The notes under the pieces are model-generated. The model made no database searches. It saw only the letters and a program-made list of their open reading frames with translations, and had not been told where the DNA came from. A program made the position numbers and the translations under genes. Shown piece by piece: positions 34,468 to 45,449 of a stretch of 64,000 nt of DNA. Position 1 is the first letter of the stretch; each line of letters starts with the position of its first letter. The DNA comes from Adiantum capillus-veneris (taxonomy: Eukaryota; Streptophyta; Polypodiopsida; Polypodiales; Pteridaceae), in assembly GCA_014529385.2 (NCBI GenBank), contig CM043968.1, positions 133,184,018 through 133,248,017 of the forward strand. The letters run 5' to 3'.

Positions 34468-35024
34468 ATAGACTTATGAAGCCTTGGATAGAGTACTCAC
34501 CTTTGGGTTGACTTGTCGTCAATTTCCACTCGGTTCAATTGCAACTTCTTGTCAAGCCACCGATTCCTCGTTTGCAACCTGATTCCTGTACAAATTTGAT
34601 TGAGTTAGATATTCTTCTATAAAGACAGTAGAGCTCTTGATAACTCTCATGATTGGTCTCTGTGTATCACTTTAAATCGAGCTATGGGAGTCAAAATTTA
34701 ACTTTCAGATTCGACTTTAGCAAAAATTCAAAGGTTTGATAAGCAACCTAGAAACTGAGTGTACCTGTACCAATTTTGATCCGATTGAACCCAAAATTGC
34801 TCTGTGGCTTTATATTTTTTTTGTCTAACACTATATAAGTTCAAAAGTCAAAATTGATGTCTCTGTATAGGAGAAGTAAATAATCGCGATTATTTACTTT
34901 TGTCAGTTTTTTGCACTTTTTTGATTGGATTGGCAAGGTTACAACTTGTTAAAGTCTCTTGATAAGTTTCAACAAGTTTGGACAAAATCTGTTCAAGTTT
35001 ATCAACTGTTTTGTGTCCACAGAC

Positions 35025-35250
35025 TGTTGGAATTAGGGTTACAGAGAAACACACACAGCTTGGAGAAGACAAAGGAAGCTCAAGGCACACAATAGAGAGT
35101 GTATTACTTAGTGTGCAATGGAAAGATAGATAGCCCTAGAGTGATGGGCGTATATACAATTCTCGGAGGAAAAACCTCCTAAAGAGGGAAAAAATGCCCC
35201 GGTGGTCCTAGTGTGTTCACACACATCACTACCACATGTATATGGTAACA
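35025..35250 (-). repeat. 3' LTR of copia H
   Basis: 226 bp; on the minus strand TGTTACCATATAC...CCTAATTCCAACA. Short LTRs of this size are common in Ty1/copia. Confidence 0.95.
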
Positions 35251-35263
35251 AATCCCCCTTGGA
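35251..35263 (-). promoter_or_regulatory. Polypurine tract of copia H
   Basis: Minus strand TCCAAGGGGGATT directly before the LTR; copia F has AAGGGGGATT at the same place (42740-42749). Confidence 0.8.
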
Positions 35264-35325
35264 GTGATGTGGTGAATGCGAGCTGGCACATGAGTAAAGG
35301 GAAGTGCCATGCCCTAAGGACATGA

Positions 35326-38300
35326 TTATTCCACAAAGGGGAGTAAGCCCAAAGCTTTGCGGAAAGCTTCAAGCTTCTCACGAGACAATGCCTTTGTGAA
35401 AAGATCTGCAAGGTTGTCCTGTGTTGGCACATAAGCCAAGCTGATCTCTCCTTCTGAGAGCCTCTCCCTGACATAGTGGTAATGCACCTCAATGTGCTTT
35501 GTGCGAGCATGAAAAACTGGGTTCCTCGCAATTGCCAGTGCGCTCTGACTGTCAGTGTAGATAGTGTTGGCAGTTTCCTGTCCAACACCCAAATCAGCCA
35601 TAAGGCGTCTGAGCCATACACACTCAACCGTAGCTGTGAAGACTGCCCTGTACTCAGCCTCACAACTCGAAGTGGCCACAGTAGGTTGCTTCTTACTCAA
35701 CCATGATATACATGAACTGCCAAGCATGAAACAAAAACCACTTGTGGACACTCTCGTGTCAAAACAACCAGCCCAATCTGAGTCCGAAAAAGCATGTAAG
35801 TCTGGTGGCAATAATACCCCCTTGGGATAAAACAAGCCAAGATGTAAAGTGCCACTAAGGTAGCGGAAAATCCTCTTGACAGCCTGCCAATGCTTAGACC
35901 TTGAGCTATGCATAAATCTGATGACCTGTGAGACTGCAAATTGAATATCCGGCCTCGTGTTGCATACATAAATGAGGCAGTCAACAACAGTTTTATAAAG
36001 AGTGACATCAACAGGATCGCCAGCATCATGTAGACTCAATTTCAAACCTGTTTCCATGGGAGTGGCAATAGGTTTGCAATCCTCAAGTCCAAACTTACAT
36101 AGCAATGTCTCTATGTAACTTTTCTGACATAAGGCAATACCACCATCACACTGCTTAAACTGTATACCCAAGTAATGATGCAACAACCCCAAATATTTCA
36201 TCTTGAAAGTAGCATTCAAATCAGCGTTAAATTCAACAATATGTCTCTCATTTGGTCCAGTGATCAACAAATCATCAACATAAAGAACCACAATGAGAAG
36301 TTCATCACCCTCACGCTTTACATACAATGTGCTTTCTGTTGGACTGTTACGAAAGCCTTGTTTGACCAAATGAGTGTCAGCTTTCTCATACTAAGCACGA
36401 GGAGATTGCTTCAACCCATACAAAGCCTTGTTACATTTGCACACTTTTTCCTCTTGTCCTTTTATGACAAAACCGCGAGGCTGCGTTACATAAACTTCCT
36501 CAAATATGTCACCATTCAAGAAAGCAGTAACAATGTCTGATTGATGTACATCCCAACCAAAATGAGCTGCCAATGCACATAGAAAACACACAGTAGTCAT
36601 ACGACAAGTGGGAGCAAAAGTCTCTTCATAATCAATGCCTTTTTGCTTTGCATAACCCTTTGCAACAAGTCGAGCCTTATGGCGATCAATCTCACCATCC
36701 GGCTTGCGTTTGAACTTGTAAACCCACTTCGTACCAATGGCCTTTTTGCCAGGAGGCAAATCACATAAAGTCCATGTGTCATTTTCTATAAGTGCATCAT
36801 ATTCTGATTGCATGGTAGCCATCCACTTTTCTGAATTTTGTGCTTCATCAAAAGATAGAGGCTCCTCAACATCATGTAAACTAGACACAGCCAAAGCATA
36901 ACAATCTGATGCATAAGATGCACGGCGAGAGCCTAAACGAGTATGACTAGACAAAGGTGCATCCAATTTACTGTCACGCAAAGTGTGCACTAGCCATTTT
37001 GGCATACCTCTAGCCTGCTCATTTTCATCCCTTTCCTCATCAAGTACATCATGTACATCTCCATCAGTAATAGGCTGATCTGTAACATTTTCAGAAACCC
37101 CCATAGGCTGTACATTTGCCTCATTGGAACTTACATTCGTATTTCCACCACTGAAAAGAGGCAACAAAGTGTCATAAATGTCGTGTGAGCTTACATTACT
37201 ATCTCTAGTACATGACAACAAGGGCTGAACAAAATCTTCCACAAACACTACATCCCGTGAAACCAGAATACGTTTTGTTTGCAGATGATACAACCTGTAA
37301 CCTTTGATTTCAACACTATAACCAACAAAAATACATTTGATAGCCTTATCATCCAATTTTTTGCGCTGCACTTGTGGCACTAAAGCATATGCCAAACAGC
37401 CAAAAACACGCATGTGCTTAATAGAAGGCTTTCTATCATGCCATGCTTCATATGGAGTAATAGACTGCAAAGCTTTTGTAGGACACCTGTTAAGTACGTA
37501 AGTGGCACACATGGTGGCCTCAAGCCAAAAAGAATGCGGCAAAGCTTGACTTTTGACCATACATCGTGCCATTTCTGCCAGTGACCTGTTTTTCCTCTCA
37601 GCAACACCATTTTGCTGAGGTGTATAAGGCACTGTACATTGGTGTTTTATCCCACGACTTGCTAGAAATGCATTAAATCCATGAGACATATACTCCCCCC
37701 CTCGATCGGAACAGAGGGTTCCCATAGTACATTTCGAGACATTTTCAGCCATAGACAGAAATTGTTTGAAGCACATAAAAACTTCGGACTTCGCTTTAAG
37801 CAGAAATACCCATGCATGCCTAGAGTAATCATGAATGAAAGTCACGAAGTACACGTAATTGACCAAGGAGGGAGTTTGCATGGGCCCACAAACATCACTA
37901 TGCACAAGCTGCAACCTGCATGTGGCTGGAACTGAACCATCCTTTGGAAACTTAGAACGCTGCATCTTACCCAAAATACACCCTTCACAAACATGTTTGA
38001 CAGGTGCTTCAAGAGGTGGCAAAGAAGCAACCATATCAAATTTTTGCAAACGCAGCAAACTGGAAAAATTCAGATGACCAAAACGTGCATGCCAAAGTTT
38101 TGCATCTGAAATAGCCCTTGAATCTGAAATAGCATTTGCAAAATTTTGTCCACACTTGTCATACAAAGTGAGCTTATATAGCCCACGGCACAAAAGGCCA
38201 GATGCAACAATTTCATCACCAAAACTGAGATCATGAACTGTACATCTGTCATCCACAAATTTGACTACAAGTCCAAGTCTAGCAAGTGCGGATACATACA

Positions 38301-39588
38301 AGAGATTTTTCTTGATCCCATGTACATAAAGTGCATCAACAAGTGTGAAGGAAGTGCCATTAGCAGTAGTAAGCACAATCTTTCCAACTCCATGAACTGG
38401 ATAAGAGGCATTGTTGACACAAGTGATAGAATTCCCATGAGGGACAGACTGGAGAGAGGTAAACAATTCACGATGTGAGGTAATGTGCTTTGTAGCACCA
38501 TTGTTGAAATACCACACATGTGAATGTGTAGCAACTGACAAGCATGCATCATGGACAACAGGATTGTAAGTGCACTCTGCGCTAAAAGCCCATTCTGCAT
38601 CAACATCAGCATCACAGTCTCCTTTCACAGAAGACTCCACAATGGCTGCATTTCTAGTAGAAACAACATTTGCAGTGGAACCACCCTCTTTCTTCTTAGC
38701 CTCTTTGGCCTTCAACTTAGGACACGACTTGATCAAGTGATCATTAGCTTTACAATAATGGCAACTCATCTTCTTTTTGCCCTTATCACCAGAATTTCCA
38801 GACGAAGTGCTGCTAGCAGAAGCATTAGGAACATAAGTTTTGCCACTCGCAGCAGAACCATAAGAAGTGGCTGCATTGCTGTTACCACCCTTTCTTTGAG
38901 AAGCAATAAAAGCCTGTTCAACTGCACGTTGCCTTGTCTTGTATTTTCTAGAAAGTGACTCTTGCAACAGCAATGTGCATAATGCATCAAACTTGACAAC
39001 CTCTGGATTTCCTTGGGTCATCAGTCTCCAAGTTCTAGCAAAAGTCTGGTAGGAATCTGCTAAGGCATCAAGAACAGTTTGCACAAGGAAACTGTCTGAA
39101 ATGACTTCTCCTGTAGAAATAAGTTGCTCATTGATATCCTTGACACTAGCAAGGAAAGTGTCCATATCATCTTCCTCATGCATAATCTTCGACTCCAGCT
39201 CTTTACACAACAAAGCAATTTTAGCCTCATTGCGGCTTGCATAAAGACCTGCTAGAATATCCCAAGCCTGTTTTGCAGATTTTGCTGAACGGATGTGAGG
39301 AACAATGGTGCGCTTCACAGACAACGCAATCAATGCATGAGCCTACGCATCCTTTACATCCCGACGAGCTTGTTCTGCCGTAGGCAAAACAACTCTAACA
39401 GCAGCAATCCTTGCAACAAGACCTACAACATCCTCAACATCGCCTACATCCTTAGAACCAGAACGTACATCAATGCCCTGCACAATGTTCCAGACGCCCT
39501 TTGACACAAGAACATGTTGCATCATATAAGCCCACATAGGGTAGTTGTCCCCATCCAACCTGTCCTCAGTAGCAAACATCTTGAACAT
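35326..39588 (-). pseudogene. Copia H Gag-Pol polyprotein with two amber stops
   Basis: One frame of 1,421 codons from the ATG at 39588 (MFKMFATEDRLDGDNYPMW) to the TAA at 35326, broken only by TAG at 39343 and 36391. Domains in order: gag with zinc knuckle CHYCKANDHLIKSC; protease, whose WYFNNGATKHIT replaces the usual catalytic Asp-Ser-Gly; integrase with H...H...C...C (HARFGH, CEGCILGK) and Asp-Asp-Glu core (HSDVCGP, CSDRGGEY, NGVAERKN); RT from WMATMQSEYDAL through LYVDDLLITG; RNase H with SDSDWAGC, SSCEAEYRAV, YTDSQSAL and the C-terminal NLADLFTKAL. An earlier ATG (MADNNN) is one base out of frame. Altered protease and two stops make it inactive, though the rest is well kept. Confidence 0.95.
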
Positions 39589-39924
39589 CTGTGTTGTTGT
39601 TGTCAGCCATGGTAAATGCTGCACCTGATGTGAAATTTGCCCGAAAATAGGAGAAACGGAGCGGGAAAAACACGTGCTATATAGCACAAATCGTAGAAGA
39701 CTATAAGACACTTGTTAATGCAGAAAACGGCATTGACAGAAATTTTGCACAAAATGACGAAATTGCCTGTGCAGACCTGCCTGCAGTGGAAACGGAGGCC
39801 GAAATGAGCCCAAATCAAAAATCTGAGCCCAAGTCGACCTGTGAACGCTTGCTAAAGCTCACTGAAATTGGAGAAAGTGAGCAGGCGTGTACTGGAGCAG
39901 CTGGCGACTAAGCCCGGGAGGACG

Positions 39925-39942
39925 CAACCTGCTCTGATACCA
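39925..39942 (-). promoter_or_regulatory. Primer binding site (initiator tRNA-Met), copia H
   Basis: Minus strand TGGTATCAGAGCAGGTTG, two bases after the LTR end; the first 12 bases are the classic complement of plant initiator tRNA-Met. Confidence 0.95.
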
Positions 39943-39944
39943 AT

Positions 39945-40171
39945 TGTTGGAATTAGGGTTACAAAGAAACACACACAGCTTGGAGAAGACGAAGGAAGCT
40001 CAAGGCACACAATAGAGAGTGTATTACTTAGTGTGCAATGGAAAGATAGATAGCCCTAGAGTGATGAGCGTATATACAATGCTCGGGGGAAAAAACCTCC
40101 TAAAGAGGGAAAAAATGCCCCGACGGTCCTAGTGTGTTCACATGCATCACTACCACATGTATATGGTAACA
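39945..40171 (-). repeat. 5' LTR of copia H
   Basis: 227 bp, paired with 35025-35250 and with the same TGTTACC...CCAACA ends. Confidence 0.95.
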
Positions 40172-40261
40172 CAGACTTTGATTTTAAGAATCTGGCTTAA
40201 GTCTCACTTTTGTGATCCAAATTTCACCAAAATTGATTTGTGAAGTCCACTTGGTATGCTT

Positions 40262-40385
40262 GACCTTGTGGTATACTCAAACTTGCAAATTTCTCAAGTT
40301 TTGAAGCAGATGTAAATAATCGCGACCTTGTGGTATACTCAAACTTGCAAATTTCTCAAGTTTTGAAGCAGATGTAAATAATCGC
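40262..40385. repeat. 62-bp tandem duplication ending at a palindrome centre
   Basis: 40262-40323 is repeated exactly at 40324-40385. The end of each unit is ATCGC, the left half and centre of the 22-bp palindrome, so the duplication junction falls in the middle of the dyad. Confidence 0.95.
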
Positions 40386-41640
40386 GATTATTTACTGCTG
40401 CTAAATTTTTGCAAGTTTTTGTTTCAATCTTGACACAGATCTGTTAAGCACCTCAAGTTAAGGTCTCTAGCCAAGTTTCATCAAGTTTGGACAACTTTTG
40501 GTCAAATGGTCATCATTTTTCTGTCCGCAGAGACTGACTTTACAAAATTGGTCACAATTTTCAATCCAATGATCCAAATCTTATCAAATTTGGTTTCTGG
40601 GCTTATTACAACATGGTAAAACTAGTGGTATGCTGACTTGGTCAAAAAGTTGAAAAATGGGATAGATGTAAATAATCGCGATTATTTACTTCTGACAAAT
40701 TTTTGGTCAACTGAGCATTTACACATGTTCATCACATCAACATAAGCCTATGAATCAATTTTCAACAAGTTTGGACAAATTTTTTTCCAATTTACAGTTA
40801 AGATTGAAAAAGTCAGTACAAACTTTAGTTTTTACCGAGTTTTTTGCCAGTTTAGTGATCCAAATCTCTTGGGCCTTTATAAAAGTTGTAAACGTACACA
40901 TGGAATGAGTCAATGGTATGAACCTTGGTCAATTTAGAGTAGAAAGTTAATAATCGTGATTATTAACTTCAGGCTTGAAATGCTACTTTTTTGTAATTTT
41001 TTCAACGACAGTCCTTATATGAGCTATTTTAAGCCTATGAATCAAGTCAAAACTTAATTTGGCCTAAAATGTCAAGAAAAAGAAAATAATATGAGTTTTG
41101 GCCAACTCTTGAAATTTTTACCTCAAAGTGTCTTTGAGCTTACCAACTGGTTCAGACAACTCTTAAGCTTACTCTCCAGTCGGATTGAGTGGTTTCGAGT
41201 CTTTTCGAGCTATTTCTAACCGTAGACCTGAAACTCAACAACTTCACATAAACAACTCACAGATGATTTGTTTGGAGTGAGCAATGTTCTGAAATCCACC
41301 TCGGATCCTACTTACCCTACTCCTAGGTTCTCATGCAATGGAGTTGTGAAAAGTGTCCACAAACACTCGTTTTCTTGTTTTTTATGGTTTTCAGAGCCTT
41401 GATCTTAAGCCTTGTCTCGCCTTTCAGTCATTCTCCAAATCCTAATCTAAATTTACAATCCTACAATCCTAAAGGCACTCAGCAAGTACGATTACTTCCA
41501 AGCTACCTCTACACAGCAAAAGATGACAATCTTAAGCTATGCGGTTTCTAAAAGAAATTTTTGAACTCTAGACGAACCTAGAGGAAGTTATAGGAGAACT
41601 TCACAAGACGCTCGTGTTTTTTCTAGTTTAGGTCTACTCG

Positions 41641-41658
41641 TCCCCGACAGCGGCGCCA
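41641..41658 (-). promoter_or_regulatory. Primer binding site (tRNA-Asp type), element A
   Basis: Minus strand TGGCGCCGCTGTCGGGGA, two bases after the LTR. It resembles the TGGCGCCGTTGCCGGGGA site reported for many Tat/Athila-like plant elements and ascribed to tRNA-Asp. Element B has a decayed version at 55026. Confidence 0.85.
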
Positions 41659-41660
41659 AA

Positions 41661-42581
41661 TGTGGGACACATGTCTAACCTTACCATCGTATCTTATTGC
41701 AGTATTAGCAAGAACCACGATTAATTTGTCAAACGATGGGACGAAGCTGGCTCGACTAGTGCATAGAGGCTACAAGAGGTTGTCAATCTCTCGGAAAACA
41801 ACTAAAAACTCGCATCTAACTCAAACTACACTCAAGTGACTGAAATCACCAAAAGCCAATCGCTCATCGGCAAATAAATCACATCCGTTACACCATCAAA
41901 TGACATCCAAACGTAACAAAACTTCTAGAACATGTTTATAAGACCTAAGCACACATGCTTATGGTCTCAAACCCCACTTTAGGTCAAGTTCCAAAATCGC
42001 GATTATTAACAGCTAGTGAATTTTTTACCTAGTCGTTTTCGACCCAGAATGCATCTAAATGCTTAGCAATGATGCCCCAATACCCCGCCTATGCTTAGTT
42101 TTTGATTTGAAAGTGTAAATTCCTAGTTATGATGAAATTTGGCAGTAGTTCAGTGATGCCAAAAGCTACGAAATACTATAAACTGCTTACGTCAATGCGT
42201 AGAGCTCTTACTTGCGGTTGCAATGCAACAAACGTGACTGCAATGTGACAACTGGGGAGAGAGTAGGAAGCACGAGAAGGAGAGGAGTGAGCGCTGTTAG
42301 CTCACGCTGTGTATTTCTTATCCAAAAACTTATTAAAAACTTACAAAAATTGGCTTTTATACCTTAGCCAAGGTTTTTGGGTGGTCAAAACTAATAATCT
42401 GGAGTTCTACCAAAGCTGGGAAATGACTGGCTGATACATCCTGAAGCTTGTAGCCCCGGCTCATTAATTACAGAGTTTATCCGAGAAATTAGGAGTTACA
42501 ACATTCCCAATTTATCAAAATAATAAATGTTTTACAAAGAGAACTTCAAAAAATGGTGTCCGTGTTAGCTTGCTGCTAACA
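41661..42581 (-). repeat. 5' LTR of element A
   Basis: 921 bp, TGTTAGCAGCAAGC...GTGTCCCACA on the minus strand. It contains the TATA box (42355-42361) and a half-degenerate palindrome near 41994-42010 with intact TCGCGA centre. Confidence 0.9.
42355..42361 (-). promoter_or_regulatory. LTR TATA box, element A
   Basis: TATAAAA on the minus strand in GGCTAAGGTATAAAAGCC, about 220 bp into the LTR; conserved in three LTRs of this window. Confidence 0.75.
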
Positions 42582-42749
42582 ACAACCTTGCAGATCTATT
42601 CACAGGGCAATGCATCATGAGAAGTTTGAAGGTTTTTACAAAGCTTTGGGCTTGCTTCCCTTTGTGGGTTGATCATGTCCTTAGGGTATGACACTTCTCT
42701 ATACACTATGTGCTAGTTCTTGTTTGCCGTATCATTTCCAAGGGGGATT
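42582..42749 (+). pseudogene. Copia F RNase H end
   Basis: Continuation of copia F after element A. NLADLFTGQCIMRSLKVFTKLWACFPLWVD-type words match the RNase H end of copia H, and the AAGGGGGATT tract leads to the LTR. Joined across element A it continues directly from YVPRQDN at 17260-17279. Confidence 0.85.
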
Positions 42750-42972
42750 TGTTACCATACATGTGGTATTGATGTTTGTAAACACACTTAGACCACCATG
42801 GCAATTTTCCCCCACTAAGAGGTTTTTTCCCTGTGCATTGTATTTACATCCGTCATTCTAGGGCTAGCTAATCTTTCTATTGTGCACTTAGCAATACACT
42901 CTCTATTGTATGCCTTGAGCTTCTTCATCTTCTCCAAGTTGTGTGTGCATCTCTGCAACCCTAATTCCAATA
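42750..42972 (+). repeat. 3' LTR of copia F
   Basis: 223 bp, TGTTACCATACATGTGG...CCCTAATTCCAATA; clearly homologous to the copia H LTRs, but with the closing CA changed to TA and more substitutions. 42973-43167 beyond it holds nothing recognised. Confidence 0.85.
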
Positions 42973-43167
42973 GGTTTCAAGCCATGAAGGTCTTTTGGAG
43001 TTGAGTGGCTACCCTGACAGCTACACTATGGAGTATCTTTGAGCCACATCCATGAGCTGACAACATCTTTTAGTGATATGAAGAGCCTCACTAGCTCATA
43101 TTTAGTGGGGTAAAGACTAGTTGGATGCCCCCCCTGTGAGTAACCTTACAATGCCACTACTCTAAGA

Positions 43168-43985
43168 GGCAACAAAGTGTCATAAATGTCCTCTGAGCTT
43201 AGATTCCTATCTTAGGTACATGATAAAAAAGGCTAAACAAAATCTTCCACAAACACAACATCTTTTGCAATCTTGGTAAATTTTGTTTGCAGATGGTATA
43301 ACCTATAACCTTTGCTTTTAGTACTGTAACAAACAAAAATGCATTTCACAACCTTATCATCCAATTTTGTGCACTACGTTTGTGGAACCAAAGTATAAGC
43401 TAAAGAACAAGAAACATGTATGTGAGAAATAGATGGATTTTTATCATGCCATGCTTCATAAGGAGTCATAGATTGCAAGGCTTTGGTAGGACACATGAGT
43501 AGCACACATGATAGCCTCAAGCCAAAACAAATGTGGCAAAGCTTGACTCTTGACCATACATCGTGCCATCTTCATAAGCGACCTCATTTTTCTTTCAGGA
43601 ACACCATTTTTCTAAGGTGTATATGGCACTGTACATTGGTGTTTATCCCCTGATTAGCCAAAAATGTTAAACTCATGAAATATATACTCTCCCCTCGATC
43701 TGAATGGAGGGTGCCCATAGTACATTTTGAGACATTTTCAGCCATAGCTAGAAATTTCTTGAAGCACATGAATTCTTTGGACTTAGCTTTAAGTGAATAT
43801 GCCCATGAATGCATTGAGTAATTATCAATGAAAGTCACAAAATATAGGCAATTGCCTAAGGATGTAGTTTGCATAGGCCCACAAACATCACTATGCATAA
43901 GTTGTAACCTGCATGTAGCCCTTATTGAACCATCCTTTGGGAACTTCAAATACTGCATCTTACCCAAAATACAACCTTCACAAAG
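43168..43985 (-). pseudogene. Copia I integrase fragment
   Basis: Matches copia H between about 37159 and 37990. On the minus strand CEGCILGKMQYLKFPKDGS, LQLMHSDVCGPMQT, YFVTFIDNYS, TMGTLHSDRG are the zinc-binding end and catalytic core of a copia integrase. The Glu region (NGVxERK in H) is altered. Frame breaks are many. It has no LTR and ends abruptly at 43985 against a plus-strand copia fragment. Confidence 0.8.
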
Positions 43986-45449
43986 AAGCAATGCAATCAG
44001 AGTATGGCAGCATAATAAAGAATGACACATGGAAACTATTGGATTGGCCACCAAAGAAGAAGGTCATCGACACCAAAATGGGTTTACAAAGTCAAACACA
44101 AGGCTAATGGCTCCTTGAAAAAGTACAAAGCAAGGTTAGTAGCACAAGGTTTTTTACAATTGAATGACCACTCTTTGCCTTGTACTTGCTCTTGCTGCTA
44201 TGTTTTTGTGGGTTGTTTTTCAAATGGATGTAGTATCCGCCTTTTTAAAAGGAATTCCCAAGGAGGAGGTTTATGTACAACAACCACCAAGGTTTGAGTC
44301 GCCTCATTCAAAAGGGAAAATTTGTGGGTTGAAAAAGGATTTATAAATTCTAAAGCAATCACAAAGAGCATAATATATCAGAATATATAGGTTTTTCAAA
44401 AAGCTTGGCTTTAAAAGAGGTGCTTCTGAAGCAAATTTGTATGTGCTAAGAGAGAATGGAAAGCAAGTCGTTGCTATCTTGTATGTAGACAAAAATGATC
44501 ATGAAGAGCTCATTCAAAAAAATCGAAAGAGTTTGAGCTCCAAGTTTGAAAGGAGAGACTTGGGACTTCTACGTTATTGTTTGGGGATTGAGGTTTGGCA
44601 ATCCACAAAGGATATCTTCACCTCTTAACAAAAGTATGCAACAAAAATCCTAAAAGCATTTGGGATGATGGATTTTAAACTTATGAGCACTCCAATGGAG
44701 GTCAATGTGAAACTCTCCATGGAAGATTCTTTTCCCTTAGGCGACATCAAGAAGTACATGAAGCTTATGAGAAGTTTGATTTTCTTGTGTAATACTAGAC
44801 TAGACACTTGTTTTGCAGTTGGTGTTTTGAGCAAGTTTTTCAACCAGCCAAGGGAATCTCATTGGAAGGCGGACATGCATGTTTTAAAGTATATCAAAGG
44901 TACTTTGAGCCATGGCATTTTCTATCGTGTTGACACAAATACTCTAAGTGGGTGTTGTGACTCTGATTGGATAGGAGATTGTGATTCTTGAAATTCACTT
45001 TCTCGAGATTATTTCTGAGCTTGGTTTTGGACTAGATAAGCAAGAAGCAACCAAATGTTGCTCTTTCTTCAATAGAAGCAGAGTATAAAGCTGCTAATTT
45101 TGCAGCTTGTGAAATAGTTTGGCTTAAAATGGTTCTCATGTATTTAGGTGTTCCTATTGATTCAACAACAACACTTCAATGTGACAACCAGAGTTGCATG
45201 GAAATTTCCAAGAACCCTGTCTTCCATGCATGCACAAAGCATATTGAGGTTTAATATCATTATGTTTGAGATCTTATTGAGGACAAGATTGTGGAGCTAG
45301 AGTATTTTCCTACTAAAGATAATTGTGTAGATATCTTCAGCAAAGCTCTTGGGAAAGACAAGCTACTTTGACACCTTCATCAACTTGGATTTGGAGCACA
45401 ACCAACATAAATCATCTTTAGGTGTTCATTTGGGGGGGGGGGGTGTGTG
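43986..45449 (+). pseudogene. Copia J reverse transcriptase/RNase H fragment
   Basis: A different copia family from F and H. Visible: EAMQSEYGSIIKNDTWKLLDWP, KKYKARLVAQGF, FQMDVVSAFLKGIPKEEVYVQQP, then VAILYVDKND where the YVDD site has become YVDK. SSKFERRDLGLLRYCLGIE, MSTPMEVNVKLSMED, GDIKKYMKLMRSLIFLCNTRLD and the RNase H words KKQPNVALSSIEAEYKAANFAACE, CDNQSCMEISKNPVFHA, HIEV, DNCVDIFSKALGK follow. It lacks everything before RT and has several stops. A G-rich tract and a putative LTR follow directly. Confidence 0.85.

Larger units (their letters stand above)
35025..40171 (-). mobile_element. Copia H (Ty1/copia), 5.1 kb, nearly complete
   Basis: Both LTRs, initiator tRNA-Met primer site, one polyprotein frame and a polypurine tract are present. 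CAGAC at 35020-35024 and 40172-40176 is a perfect target-site duplication in the leader of element A. By eye the LTRs differ at about nine bases and one indel over 227 bp, so it is a moderately old insertion but younger than A. Copia F belongs to the same family. Confidence 0.95.
34876..40967 (-). repeat. Palindrome array, 5' leader (four copies and a half)
   Basis: Perfect 22-bp palindromes, half-site GTAAATAATCG plus its reverse complement, lie at 34876-34897 (26 bp if AA/TT flanks are counted), 40374-40395 and 40668-40689. 40946-40967 (half-site GTTAATAATCG) has one mismatched pair. A half copy ends the first unit of the duplication at 40312-40325. Start-to-start distances are 294 and 278. 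Between 34876 and 40374 the distance is 284 after removing copia H with one CAGAC and the 62-bp duplication. Confidence 0.9.
34468..41640 (-). other. 5' leader of element A, interrupted by copia H
   Basis: About 2.0 kb of non-coding leader between primer site and gag, without copia H. It is built of diverged units of about 285 bp. Shared words include CAAGTTTGGACAA (34973, 40480, 40772 regions), GTGATCCAAAT (40211, 40855) and TGTCC(A/G)CAGA (35014, 40531), with a palindrome per unit. 41000-41640 beyond the array shows no further unit. Confidence 0.75.
17280..42581 (-). mobile_element. Giant gypsy element A, 25.3 kb with insertions
   Basis: LTR pair, tRNA-Asp-type primer site, gag-protease-RT-RNase H-integrase, two further ORFs after integrase, and a polypurine tract lie in one order on the minus strand, flanked by a 5-bp duplication inside copia F. 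Subtracting copia H (35025-40171) and the solo LTR (25815-27364) leaves about 18.6 kb. Size, primer type and extra 3' coding fit the Tat/Athila side of plant Ty3/gypsy, in which extra ORFs are known. Arrays of a 22-bp palindrome in leader and 3' spacer are its special mark. Numerous stops and shifts make it inactive. Confidence 0.9.

Noticed and set aside
22036-40967. CRISPR-like array for the evenly spaced palindromes
   Set aside because: Spacing is about 285 bp with related sequence between copies, in a plant retrotransposon; no cas genes or unique spacers.
22036-40967. Rho-independent-type terminators formed by the palindromes
   Set aside because: There is no loop, and the context is eukaryotic; such a terminator does not apply.
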